DNA from: Nitrosococcus watsonii C-113
Lineage (GTDB): Bacteria > Pseudomonadota > Gammaproteobacteria > Nitrosococcales > Nitrosococcaceae
Assembly: GCF_000143085.1 (NCBI RefSeq)
Contig: NC_014315.1
Coordinates: 1,053,001 to 1,117,000 of the forward strand
Reading direction: 5' to 3'
DNA length: 64,000 nt
The stretch's first letter is position 1; the number at the start of each line of letters is the position of its first letter. Below are positions 35,115 through 43,423 of this stretch, in pieces. A program made the position numbers and the translations under genes. Under the pieces are notes generated by a model, which ran no database searches, was not told where the DNA came from, and worked only from the letters and a program-made list of their open reading frames with translations.

Positions 35115-35240
35115 TCGGGGAGTTGACTGCGCCAAACGGCTGCCCGCGTCGCGAACAACCGTTCGACTGGCAGAACCCCCTGCATCATCAGACGCCAGCG
35201 CCTATGTATGCAGGAGAACCCACCAGTCAATTCCCCGATA
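35115..35240 (+). repeat. 95-nt palindromic repeat, copy 2, with an extra outer arm
   Basis: The shared 95 nt are 35146-35240. Compared with copy 1 the differences are a few substitutions and one indel, and the outer stem is shorter (GACTGG with CCAGTC). This copy also has an outer inverted repeat: TCGGGGAGTTGACTG at 35115-35129 pairs with CAGTCAATTCCCCGA at 35224-35238 with one mismatch. It sits directly before the SIMPL-domain gene. Confidence 0.85.
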
Positions 35241-35251
35241 AGGAGGTATTA

Positions 35252-35971
35252 ATGATGGAATCAAATAAAAGCAATGCAATCGTTCTTGGCGTTTGTCTAA
35301 TTATAGCCTTATCTTCTCTCGGCTATCTTCTTGGTGATGCCGCCATTAGATTTAAGCAGTACGAGCGAGCAGTTACTATAAAAGGACTATCGGAAAGAGA
35401 ATATAGTGCAGATATCGTAATCTGGCCCATCCAGTTTAGTACCGCAAGTAATGATCTCGAAGAGATGTATAGATCCATAGATGCAAACACGGAAAAGATA
35501 AAATCGTTTCTTGAAAGCGCTGGCGTTAATGCCGGTGAAATATCATATTCATTGCCTGCGATCACGGATAAGTCAGCGCAACAGTATGGTAATCAAGCTA
35601 AATCTGAATTCAGATATACCGCCTCCCAAACAGTAACCGTTTATTCCGAAAACATTCATGTGGTGCGAGATGTTATGGGAAGTATGTCTGACTTAGGAAA
35701 GCAGGGAATTGTATTTACTGGCGGTAATTATCAATCACAAACTGAATATATTTTTACACGCCTAAATCAGGTGAAGCCTGAAATGATCGAAGAGGCGACA
35801 AGGAATGCCCGTGAAGTTGCAGAGAAATTTGCCGCCGATTCTAAAAGTACTTTAGGAAAGATTAAATTCGCCTCTCAAGGGCAATTTAGTATTAGTGCCA
35901 GAGATAAGAACAATCCTCATATTAAAAAAGTGAGGGTGGTTTCAACAGTTGTTTACTATCTTTCGGACTAA
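35252..35971 (+). CDS. SIMPL domain-containing protein (DUF541)
   Basis: The ATG at 35252 has a perfect AAGGAGGT ribosome site; the frame is open upstream but only through the palindromic repeat. The 239-residue product has one N-terminal membrane anchor (AIVLGVCLIIALSSLGYLLG) and an exported SIMPL/DUF541 domain: AVTIKGLSEREYSADIVIW, then DLGKQGIVFTGGNYQS and ATRNAREVAEKFAADSKSTL. The domain's function is unresolved. Its place between two recombination-site sequences suggests it is a mobile cassette gene. Confidence 0.88.
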   Translation: MMESNKSNAIVLGVCLIIALSSLGYLLGDAAIRFKQYERAVTIKGLSEREYSADIVIWPIQFSTASNDLEEMYRSIDANTEKIKSFLESAGVNAGEISYSLPAITDKSAQQYGNQAKSEFRYTASQTVTVYSENIHVVRDVMGSMSDLGKQGIVFTGGNYQSQTEYIFTRLNQVKPEMIEEATRNAREVAEKFAADSKSTLGKIKFASQGQFSISARDKNNPHIKKVRVVSTVVYYLSD

Positions 35972-36044
35972 TTAAATTAATAGTATGCAGAGGGATATAG
36001 TGCTAGCTGAGCGTATCTTGCGCAGCTGATGCCGGACGTTAAGT
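35972..36044 (+). other. Degenerate attC-like sequence after the SIMPL gene
   Basis: A perfect R' core, GTTAAGT (GTTRRRY), lies at 36038-36044. It is preceded by a short bulged hairpin (AGCTGAGCG with CGCAGCT near 36005-36028) and by a TAAT-containing sequence at the gene's stop, which only loosely fits R''. I read it as a decayed attC. Nothing else in the interval suggests another origin. Confidence 0.4.
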
Positions 36045-36191
36045 GTTCAAGGAGAAAAATGAGTCTCCTAAGTTTTTTGTTTAAGAAAAAGATGGCATTG
36101 AGGTTATGAAACGAAGTTGTAATTGCCGAACTAAATAGTGTAGTCACGAAGTAAAAAGCATGCGATTGTGTATGTTACGAAAGGCTCGCAC

Positions 36192-36776
36192 ATGCCTTAC
36201 TCACATCGCAGAGACGATATATCAGACAAGACATGGGCATTGCTCGAGGCGCACCTTCCCGGTCGCAAGGGCAGTTGGGGCGGAATCGCCAAAGACAATC
36301 GCCTATTTATGAACTCCGTTTTTTGGATCATGCGTACGGGCGCGCCGTGGCGTGATTTACCACCTGATTATGGCGGGTAATACCCACCGCCGTTTTATCC
36401 GTTGGCGCGATAAGGAAATCTGGGAGAAGCTGTTGGAAACCCTCATTGACGAGCCGGATTATGAAGGGCTGATGATGGATATCAGTCATTGCAAAGTTCA
36501 CCCTCACGCGGCAGGCGCAAAAGGAGGAAATCAGGATATGAGCCGCACAAAGGGGGGCTCAACACGAAAATACATTGGGCCGTGGATGCGTTGGATATGC
36601 CGGTCAGAATTATTATCACAAAAGCTACTCGAGCCGATTGTACGCTGGCTGGCCGTTTGATTGAAGGATTGAGTGCTGATTATTGACTGGCTGATCGCGG
36701 CTATGATAGTGAGGCTATCATCATGCAAGCACATGCCTAAAACATGGCTGCTGTTATTCCGCCATGTAAAAATCGT
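36192..36776 (+). pseudogene. IS5-family transposase remnant
   Basis: The translation follows an IS5-group transposase: MPYSHRRDDISDKTWALLE, then TGAPWRDLPPDYGG, RRFIRWRDKEIWEKLLETL, SHCKVHPHAAGAKGGNQDM, LNTKIHWAVDA and, after a stop, LADRGYDSEAIIMQAHA. Two frameshifts (near 36380 and 36560) and at least two in-frame stops (after SADY, and before NMAAVIPP) break it. The last quarter of the gene is missing and the sequence joins half an attC site. A 16-codon frame at 36059-36109 upstream may be the start of a cassette gene cut by this element. Confidence 0.85.
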
Positions 36777-36809
36777 GTCATTCTCCTCCCTCGCCGCCGA
36801 AACAGCAAC

Positions 36810-36831
36810 AGGTGCAGCGCTTTGTTAGTTT
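36810..36831 (-). other. Left half of an attC site, inverted
   Basis: Read on the minus strand, the stop region of the 204-residue gene continues AACTAACAAAGCGCTGCACC. This strongly resembles the R''-L'' half of many attC sites (consensus near GCCTAACAAGGCGCTGCACC). The complementary right half is absent because the IS5 remnant begins here. The gene is thus a cassette pointing opposite to the others. Confidence 0.55.
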
Positions 36832-37439
36832 TTCACTATTTCATATTCAATAATTGCGACTGCCGCTTGCAAGCGAATACTTTCACTGTTACTACTCAGT
36901 AGCTCATGAAGTACGTTTATAGCTTCTGTGCGACTACTGGGCGACTTAGAGTTTGCCTCGACGCCAGCTTCGAAGCCGATGTTAATGAAGTCATCAAGAA
37001 GATCGTAGTGTTGTGAAATTCTTGAAAGAGTTTTTCTTGCCCCTGAAAGGGAACGCAAAACAGCTTTAGGTAGATTATGTCTGGGCTCTGTTTTTAAGTG
37101 CTCCACCTCTACATAATGAGGGTTGCCTTCTTCATCTGTGTCAGTTGAACGATTATACTGGTATGGACTACTCGTTCTAAATAGGTGAATGAGAGACTTG
37201 TCTTGCAGGGAAGGCGTTAAGATGATTGAGCCAACTGGCATATTCACAAACAAATCGACCATAGATATAGATATTGCAGTTATGTCTGGGTATGCGCTTC
37301 TAAGAATGGTAGATATATCCTCCCTTTCTTTGCCTTCGAAACTCGCTTCGCAAGGCCATCCTATACTGATTCGGCCATTAAGAAACTCGTTTTCACGGTT
37401 TTTACCATGAGGCTTAGCTCTAAGTATGTATGCGTTCAT
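36825..37439 (-). CDS. Cassette-type protein of unknown function (204 residues)
   Basis: The product starts MNAYILRAKPHGKNRENEFL and continues with ISIGWPCEASFEGKE. This N-terminal pattern (a strand, R-A-x-x-x-G, then an I-G-W motif and a later GSIILTP strand) resembles the small domain at the start of some restriction-like and defence proteins, but the similarity is weak and I do not name it. The C-terminal part, from about residue 120, is helical and ends ESIRLQAAVAIIEYEIVKN, HEAT-like in look. GGAGAACATCT precedes the ATG. The adjacent half attC marks it as an integron cassette in inverted orientation. Confidence 0.7.
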   Translation of the reverse strand: MNAYILRAKPHGKNRENEFLNGRISIGWPCEASFEGKEREDISTILRSAYPDITAISISMVDLFVNMPVGSIILTPSLQDKSLIHLFRTSSPYQYNRSTDTDEEGNPHYVEVEHLKTEPRHNLPKAVLRSLSGARKTLSRISQHYDLLDDFINIGFEAGVEANSKSPSSRTEAINVLHELLSSNSESIRLQAAVAIIEYEIVKN

Positions 37440-37812
37440 AGATGTTCTCCTGAAGTTCTTTGAAGTACAGGAGAAATATTACCTTGCCACAGCAGCAAAG
37501 TAAAGCACTAGTGATTCTATTTTATTACTTAGAACTACTAAGTATACCCAGATCGGTTAGAGATTGGCTCATCGCCAAATTGGCGTTATGATTTTCTTGC
37601 TCGCGGCGCTTGAGGGTCGGTAGAAATCGGAGTTAAAGCATATGGAGCGGTAAAAATCCCGAGGCCAGGGCTAGTCCTTTGCCGAGGATTATCGGGAAAC
37701 GTGAATTTATCAGACGAATACAATTTACAGGAACAAAGCTAACATCAGCCTTGATAAAGCTCCAAGAGAGGAGCAGGGAAGTATACACCCTGCTCTGAAT
37801 ATACTTCTTTTC
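37440..37812. other. Intergenic region, 373 nt, with one hairpin
   Basis: No gene is seen between the inverted cassette and the sigma-factor gene. A perfect 13-nt palindrome, CGCCAAATTGGCG, lies at 37573-37585. The hairpin at 37771-37795 is listed separately as a likely 3' structure of the sigma-factor gene. Confidence 0.55.
37771..37795 (-). terminator. Hairpin downstream of the sigma-factor gene
   Basis: GAGCAGGG at 37771-37778 pairs with CCCTGCTC at 37788-37795 around a 9-nt loop, 18 nt beyond the stop of the minus-strand sigma-factor gene. The tail on the minus strand is CT-rich (CTCTCTTGG) and not a T-run, so intrinsic termination would be weak. Confidence 0.5.
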
Positions 37813-39549
37813 CTAGTCCTCAAGAAAATTACGTAGGGCTTTGGAGTGTCCCAAGCGGCGCAGTTTACCCAAGGCTTGAGCCTCGATTTGCCGGATTCGT
37901 TCCCGGCTCAAATCAAACTGCCGGGCCACTTCCCCTAGAGTATGATCCGTGTCCATGCCGATCCCAAAGCGCATGGCAACCACTTGGGCCTCCCGGGGAG
38001 AAAGTGCTGCGAGCAACCGCTGGGCCCCGGTCTGCAGTCCGGCTGTGATAGCAACCTCCATGGGATTTGGGACTTGCTCGTCTTCCATAAGTTCACCTAA
38101 TTGCGAGTCCTCATCTTTACCTAGAGGGGTTTCCAAGGAGATGGGCTGTTTAGCGATCTCGTGCATACGATGGATCTGTTGCTCGGATAAGTCGAGACGC
38201 TCGGCCAATTCCTCAGGACGGCCTTCGCGACCTTTTTCCTGCCGGAGTTGGTAGGAAGCCCGGTTGAGTTTGCTGAGTTTCTCCATCACATGGACCGGAA
38301 TGCGGATGGTTCGGGACTGATCGTCAATAGCCCGCGTGATTGCCTGCCGGATCCACCAATGGGCATAGGTAGAAAATTTATAGCCCCGGTGGTAATCGAA
38401 TTTATCCACTGCTTTCATCAGGCCGATATTCCCCTCTTGGATCAAATCCAGAAAGGTCAATCCCCGATTGCGATACTTCTTCGCTACCGAGACCACCAAG
38501 CGTAGATTGGCCTCCACCATTTGTGCTTTAGCCCGCTGCGCTTGAAATTGGCTCTGGACCAAGCGTTGGTGAATTACCTTGAGCTCGGCCAAGGGCAGTC
38601 CCGCCTCGGCTTCTACCTGAAGCAGTACTGCTTGAGCTGCCCGAATCGTTTTGGCTTGAGCCTGCAACCGTTGCCGGTCTATCCCGCTGTGGGCTAAAAG
38701 ATTGTCCAGCCACTGGGGATGGGTGGTGTTGCTGGATAAAACTTGCCAAGAGTCCTCTTGGGACATGCCGCCCTGGTGGATACAGCAGTTCCTTATGATG
38801 TGCTCCTGGGTTTGCGCTTTGCTTATCCAGGTTTGCACTAATTGAGTCAGCTGTTTGATTCTGGACGGAATAAGGCGAAGGAACCGAAATTCTTGAGCAA
38901 GTTTACTTCGCAGCTCCCGTGCCCGAGGGCTTGCTATCCCTTCTTGGGTTAACGTTGTTTCCAGTTTGCTATAGAGAGCGCAGACTCGGGATATATGTTT
39001 GTTCGTTTCTTCCAAATTTGATTCTTTTTCATCCCTTATCCCCGTTTCTTCTATTTCTGCTTCAGTAAAGCCAGTTAGCCAGTCTTTTAAACGGCCCTTG
39101 CCTGCGGCCACTTCGTCGGTCCAACGTAGCAGTTCGGCCACGGCCGCAGGGCAGCCACCTAATGCTTCGGTGCTTTGGTTTAGGCCTGTCTCAATCGCCT
39201 TGGCTAGCGTGATTTCTTCCTCGCGGGTAAGGAGGGCATGGGAGCCCATCTCCCGCATGTAGGCATAGACCATATCACTAACTGTTCCGGTGCCTTCTCC
39301 TTCCAAAGACGGAACTGCCTCGGCTATTTCCTCCTCTGCTCCATGCTTAAGCAATAACGTGGAATCTAGGGTTTCATCAAACTCATCGAGACCCTGGTGA
39401 TGAAAAAGATTGGCCATGGTTTCGGCCTCATCACTGTCCTCTACTTCCTGTATAATGTATTCTTGTAGCTCTTCCTCAGTCAGCAAACCTTGCGCCTTGC
39501 CTTTGAGAATAAGCCTTTTCAGCTCCTCTTGTCTCACTTCAAAATCCAT
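37813..39549 (-). CDS. Sigma-70 family RNA polymerase sigma factor, RpoD-like
   Basis: The 578-residue product has all parts of a group 1 factor: region 1.1 at the start ([21 protein letters not shown]), region 1.2 ([21 protein letters not shown]), a long non-conserved insert, regions 2.1-2.4 ([18 protein letters not shown]-like, [18 protein letters not shown]), region 3, and region 4.2 ([20 protein letters not shown]). It is shorter than E. coli RpoD (613), and its insert is divergent. The usual rpsU-dnaG neighbours of rpoD are absent, so I think it is a second, RpoD-like factor. AGGAGAAT precedes the start. Confidence 0.85.
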   Translation of the reverse strand: MDFEVRQEELKRLILKGKAQGLLTEEELQEYIIQEVEDSDEAETMANLFHHQGLDEFDETLDSTLLLKHGAEEEIAEAVPSLEGEGTGTVSDMVYAYMREMGSHALLTREEEITLAKAIETGLNQSTEALGGCPAAVAELLRWTDEVAAGKGRLKDWLTGFTEAEIEETGIRDEKESNLEETNKHISRVCALYSKLETTLTQEGIASPRARELRSKLAQEFRFLRLIPSRIKQLTQLVQTWISKAQTQEHIIRNCCIHQGGMSQEDSWQVLSSNTTHPQWLDNLLAHSGIDRQRLQAQAKTIRAAQAVLLQVEAEAGLPLAELKVIHQRLVQSQFQAQRAKAQMVEANLRLVVSVAKKYRNRGLTFLDLIQEGNIGLMKAVDKFDYHRGYKFSTYAHWWIRQAITRAIDDQSRTIRIPVHVMEKLSKLNRASYQLRQEKGREGRPEELAERLDLSEQQIHRMHEIAKQPISLETPLGKDEDSQLGELMEDEQVPNPMEVAITAGLQTGAQRLLAALSPREAQVVAMRFGIGMDTDHTLGEVARQFDLSRERIRQIEAQALGKLRRLGHSKALRNFLED

Positions 39550-40418
39550 GGACCTATTCTCCTATATTTGCTAATACACGATGTTTTTTAAAAACTATTA
39601 CCATTTATTATGGTTAAATAAATTGAGATCTGGGGCTCCTGTCCCCTATGGCTAGCCCTCCGCTGTAAAAGCAGTAATATGCCTGCTTTTAAAGTTAGTG
39701 CAATGTGTCATGGTTGTACTTCTCCTCTTTGAGGTGATATGAGCGCGATCCTCCACACCGTTAGGAGCTAGAAATACAGAGTTGATCTAGGCCACACTAG
39801 CACCCGTTTATTGATATATTCCGTTTTTGGTAACAATCCCGGAGAGATCTCAATAAAAATAGAGGGGCTTGAATTTATAGGATATTGCCTACGCCCTCAG
39901 AACACCTTCGTAGCCAAGGGGTCCTTTCTTCTCCGCACCGCCTGCATTTATCCGCCATATTGCCTTAAGGTGTTCTTGAGAGATAGCACCAGATTGTAAT
40001 AAGCAATAGAACCGCTTTTCTCTACCCGTGAAAGAGTGTAACGTTTGGTAGAGGATAGGGCATGGAATATAATGCTATAATGATATTATGTTGACTTTTC
40101 ATTTAGGATTTTCTTTTGAGTTTTAAAGAAATATCCGATTGAAAAATAAGAAACTTGCCCTCTATACTCATGGTTCCTAATCCAAAATTAGATCATAGAT
40201 AAGCTGTAAAGTTCATAAATCTTCTAATCTTTAGCATTGAGTCATTAGGTTTATCATCATCGCCGTGGATTAATGGTAAGCGGCTTTTTGTAGGGTGTTG
40301 TCAGCCGCCGCCGTAACCGATGCCGTGTATCACCGGACTGGTAAAGCTGGCCCAAGCTACAGCAGCTGGGCCAGCTTGGCATTCCCGAAGGAAACTGCGA
40401 TCAAATTTCGCCAAACGT
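39550..40418. other. Intergenic region, 869 nt, no gene recognised
   Basis: This long spacer lies upstream of the sigma-factor gene and downstream of the GDSL gene. Only short chance frames occur. Hairpins are present at 39667-39690 (AAAAGCAG with CTGCTTTT) and 40344-40377. I find no tRNA or small RNA signature I can support. Confidence 0.55.
40344..40377 (-). terminator. Strong hairpin after the GDSL gene
   Basis: AAGCTGGCCCA at 40344-40354 pairs perfectly with TGGGCCAGCTT at 40367-40377. It lies 42 nt beyond the stop of the minus-strand gene. On the minus strand the stem ends in CTTTACC, a short T-run, so it is a plausible terminator. Confidence 0.55.
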
Positions 40419-41567
40419 TTAAAGCCTGGGTTTAAATCTGCCTAGTCTTATGAATCCTAATCCTACTAGACCGAACCCAAATAGTAATAAGGTAGTAGGT
40501 TCTGGGATATCAGTCTTTACCACGGCATCAGCGATCAGACTGTAGGTTCGCGCGGTCGGGTGGACCAGATCCCAAAAAATACGATCATTCGGATCGTCCC
40601 CAGGGGTACAGAAATTCCTCAATGTCGTCTGGTCGATACAGAATGCAAACCCGGGAGGAACCCCCAACGAGGTTAGTGCCCCTGCATCGGGAAAGCCTGT
40701 AGCGGCAGGATCCGCTATGGCCGCCGTCAGCAAATCGCTGAACATCGTGTGGATATCGAGCAGCGTGATCTCAATTCCAGGGATGGCAGACACGTCTGCG
40801 ATCATCTTCTCCAGTCCAGTGTTAAAGAGATCCGTCCCCGCAGCCAGTTCGGCTGCTCGCCCCGATAGAATCCCAAATGGAGTACTCCCGAGATCGGGTA
40901 AGTTTAGAATAAGAAATTCTTCGGCGCCCATCGCCGCAAGATCTTCAATAGTCATACGGATATTGGTCACCGCGGATGCCGCCACGTCCGAGGAAGTCAA
41001 AGTATCACCAGCGGGGCTAAAAAACTTAGGAGCGAATATCAAGTCATTTGCCCCTGCCCAAATCGTATACCTTGCATCGCTTGGTGCCGTGCCACCACTC
41101 AGTAGATTAAAGAGTTCAACTTGGGAAAGCACGGCGCCCGACAGCGCTTCACCTTGTAGACCAGGAAATACAGGTGCGCCCGCAAGGCTGTCATTACTAT
41201 TGCGGCTTGATAGTGTAGTACCCAGACTAGGGAAATCAAGCAGCCAAGGCCCCGTATAAGCCCCGCCTATGGCGAGGTTGTCGACTCCTCCGGCTAATGC
41301 ACCGCTCGAATAGACATTGTTAGGTACCCCAAGAGCATAGTCCGCGGCAACTTGATCCACCCAATTAAGACCGTTTGAAAATTTTCCCGCTGCATAGGGG
41401 GGACTCGGCGGAAGCGCACCACTGCTCAAACTGAACATGTTTCCAGTATCAGACAGGCTATCACCAAAAACGATCATGTGAGTCGGCGAAGCAATAACCC
41501 TGCTTGGGTCAAGTAAGACGAGTAAAATAAGACAGATATGAAAAGTGGGAAGGGAGAAGTTTTTCAT
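40419..41567 (-). CDS. SGNH/GDSL lipase-type esterase with PEP-CTERM sorting signal
   Basis: The 382-residue product starts with a signal peptide (FHICLILLVLLDPSRVIA). The GDSL blocks are visible: FGDSLSDTGN with the nucleophile Ser near residue 37, GANDLIF for block III and DLVHPTARTY with the catalytic Asp-His pair. The last 28 residues are a PEP-CTERM signal: PEPTTLLLFGFGLVGLGFI, then a basic tail (RLGRFKPRL). It would be exported, processed by an exosortase and attached to the outside, so an exosortase should exist elsewhere in the genome. Its substrate is unknown. Confidence 0.92.
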   Translation of the reverse strand: MKNFSLPTFHICLILLVLLDPSRVIASPTHMIVFGDSLSDTGNMFSLSSGALPPSPPYAAGKFSNGLNWVDQVAADYALGVPNNVYSSGALAGGVDNLAIGGAYTGPWLLDFPSLGTTLSSRNSNDSLAGAPVFPGLQGEALSGAVLSQVELFNLLSGGTAPSDARYTIWAGANDLIFAPKFFSPAGDTLTSSDVAASAVTNIRMTIEDLAAMGAEEFLILNLPDLGSTPFGILSGRAAELAAGTDLFNTGLEKMIADVSAIPGIEITLLDIHTMFSDLLTAAIADPAATGFPDAGALTSLGVPPGFAFCIDQTTLRNFCTPGDDPNDRIFWDLVHPTARTYSLIADAVVKTDIPEPTTLLLFGFGLVGLGFIRLGRFKPRL

Positions 41568-41821
41568 TGGGAATCAAATATCCTATAAATATAAATTTTG
41601 GCCGCTTCCAACATTCTAAATCGATAGATTGCAGCTATTGCGGAAACCGGCCTAATGTTGGTTTTTAGTTCTTCTTGAAAAATAAAATGGAAGAGCTACT
41701 TTTTATTTGTAGGGAGAAGAGATTTTACTTTAGGGAAGAGCGTTGTGAAAGGTGCTTAATCTTGTCAACAAAAGAAGTGTGCTAGCGCTGGAAATTCACC
41801 GCTGGCGAGGAGGTTACCTCT

Positions 41822-43423
41822 ATGATGCGGCTAAAGCGGAATTGGTGTGTACTTTTACTGTTTTATTCAGCATCAGGTTATGCAGACGGATTTTCTAAGT
41901 TTCTTGTTGATCTTGATAATTTCTTCCTAGGCAGCAATCTTGTCCGGCATCAGCGTGAGTTTGAGCCTGGCCGTGACGATAGTAAAGTTCAACGGGGCCG
42001 GGATATCTGGCTTAACAACACTTATGGTGGAGAGAAGTTTTTCGATTTTCTAGCTCATAACCCTGATCCCAACAGGCGCTTGCAGATCGGCTTTGAGAAT
42101 GTCATCAACACGCCCCGGGATCAGCGTTTTCAGACCTGGGGCACCATTAATGATCCTGACTGTAGGGCCAATCCCCAGGGAGGGCCGGATCTTTGCGCTG
42201 ATTCCAACGCCAGCGGCGTTATTGGAATCCGCCAATTTCGTACCGCCGAGGGGCGGACAATCTTTGGCCTGTCCTGCGCCTCGTGCCACGCGGGTTTTAA
42301 TCCACTCAACCCACCGGCAGATGTTAACGAACCGAACTGGGACAATATCCACACAACGATCGGCAACCAGCATTTGAAGGCTGGCAAATTCCTTGCCGCG
42401 AATCTTCCTGCCGGCGATCCACGGCGTTTTATGTTTGACGCATGGCCGGATGGCACGGTCGATACCACGGCCCTTTTTAGCGACCATATCATGAACCCAG
42501 GCACGATTACGCCGATTTGGGAGCTCCGGCATCGTCCCACTTTTGAGGTGGGGTCCGGTAAGCCTCAAATCCGGATGGGACAAGGGGGGGAAGACGATCT
42601 CGGTAGTCAAAGGGCGACATTGCGCGTCTACACAAATATTGGCGTCTGCTTTCTTGAATGCGTCGCGCCGCGCCTTGCAGAGGGCATGCCTATTGATCTT
42701 GAACAGTGCCGCCGCGACTGCGCCGATCTCCCCCCGGGGCAGGATCTCAATGACTTGAGGCGATTCCTGCGTTCAATCAAGGCGCCGAAGCTTCCATGGT
42801 CAATTCAAACGGCTACCTCTTCTGAACCCTTGCATAAAAAATATCTTTTTGCTTGGGGGCGAAAGGTCTTCAGAGAGAATTGCGCCTCCTGCCATACCCT
42901 TAGGGGTAAGGCTAGGCGTGTGCTCTCCAACGATGAGGTGAACCCGCTTGTCCAAGATCCAGCGAATGCCACCAACGCCTGTCGCGCCCTCACGACCCAA
43001 TGGGAGGCAGACCATTTGTGGGCGACCTTTTCTTCCCAGGTCTACAAGGATCGGGCGGATGCTGGCTTAAAAGGGTATCGTACTATGCCGCTTGCGGGGA
43101 TTTGGGCAACTGCGCCGTTTCTTCATAATCAATCCGTCGGTCCTTACGCTGATGCAAACGCCTCGCCCGAAGAACGCGCAGAGACCTATGAAGCTGCGAT
43201 GCGTGAACTGCTTTCACCATTTCGCGTACCCAAGATCAATGTTTTGCCGGTAGCGGCTGGACCTTTCCCGGCTGGCACGCCATTAGCTTTTGTCTTTAGC
43301 CGCGATCCAGAGACCAATGCACTTCTCTGCGATGATATTGTTGAAAACCGAGGCCATTACTATGGCTCGGACCTTCCCGAGGAAGACAAAGAAGCCCTTA
43401 TTGTTTGGCTCAAGCGACAATAA
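41822..43423 (+). CDS. Dihaem c-type cytochrome, RoxA/peroxidase-like
   Basis: The 533-residue product has a signal peptide (VLLLFYSASGYADG) and two haem-binding C-x-x-C-H motifs: CASCH with its first Cys near residue 152 and CASCH near residue 354. Between them lies the long domain seen in rubber oxygenase RoxA and related dihaem proteins, and the late MPLAGIWATAPFLHNQSVGP stretch is typical. It would act in the periplasm as an oxidase, peroxidase or oxygenase; the substrate cannot be inferred. GAGGAGG lies before the ATG. It is followed by a terminator-like hairpin. Confidence 0.85.
   Translation: MMRLKRNWCVLLLFYSASGYADGFSKFLVDLDNFFLGSNLVRHQREFEPGRDDSKVQRGRDIWLNNTYGGEKFFDFLAHNPDPNRRLQIGFENVINTPRDQRFQTWGTINDPDCRANPQGGPDLCADSNASGVIGIRQFRTAEGRTIFGLSCASCHAGFNPLNPPADVNEPNWDNIHTTIGNQHLKAGKFLAANLPAGDPRRFMFDAWPDGTVDTTALFSDHIMNPGTITPIWELRHRPTFEVGSGKPQIRMGQGGEDDLGSQRATLRVYTNIGVCFLECVAPRLAEGMPIDLEQCRRDCADLPPGQDLNDLRRFLRSIKAPKLPWSIQTATSSEPLHKKYLFAWGRKVFRENCASCHTLRGKARRVLSNDEVNPLVQDPANATNACRALTTQWEADHLWATFSSQVYKDRADAGLKGYRTMPLAGIWATAPFLHNQSVGPYADANASPEERAETYEAAMRELLSPFRVPKINVLPVAAGPFPAGTPLAFVFSRDPETNALLCDDIVENRGHYYGSDLPEEDKEALIVWLKRQ

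Noticed and set aside
32545-37439. A CRISPR array or prophage explaining the accessory region
   Set aside because: No regularly spaced direct repeats and no phage structural genes are present; the tyrosine recombinase is of the integron type by its N-terminal motif.
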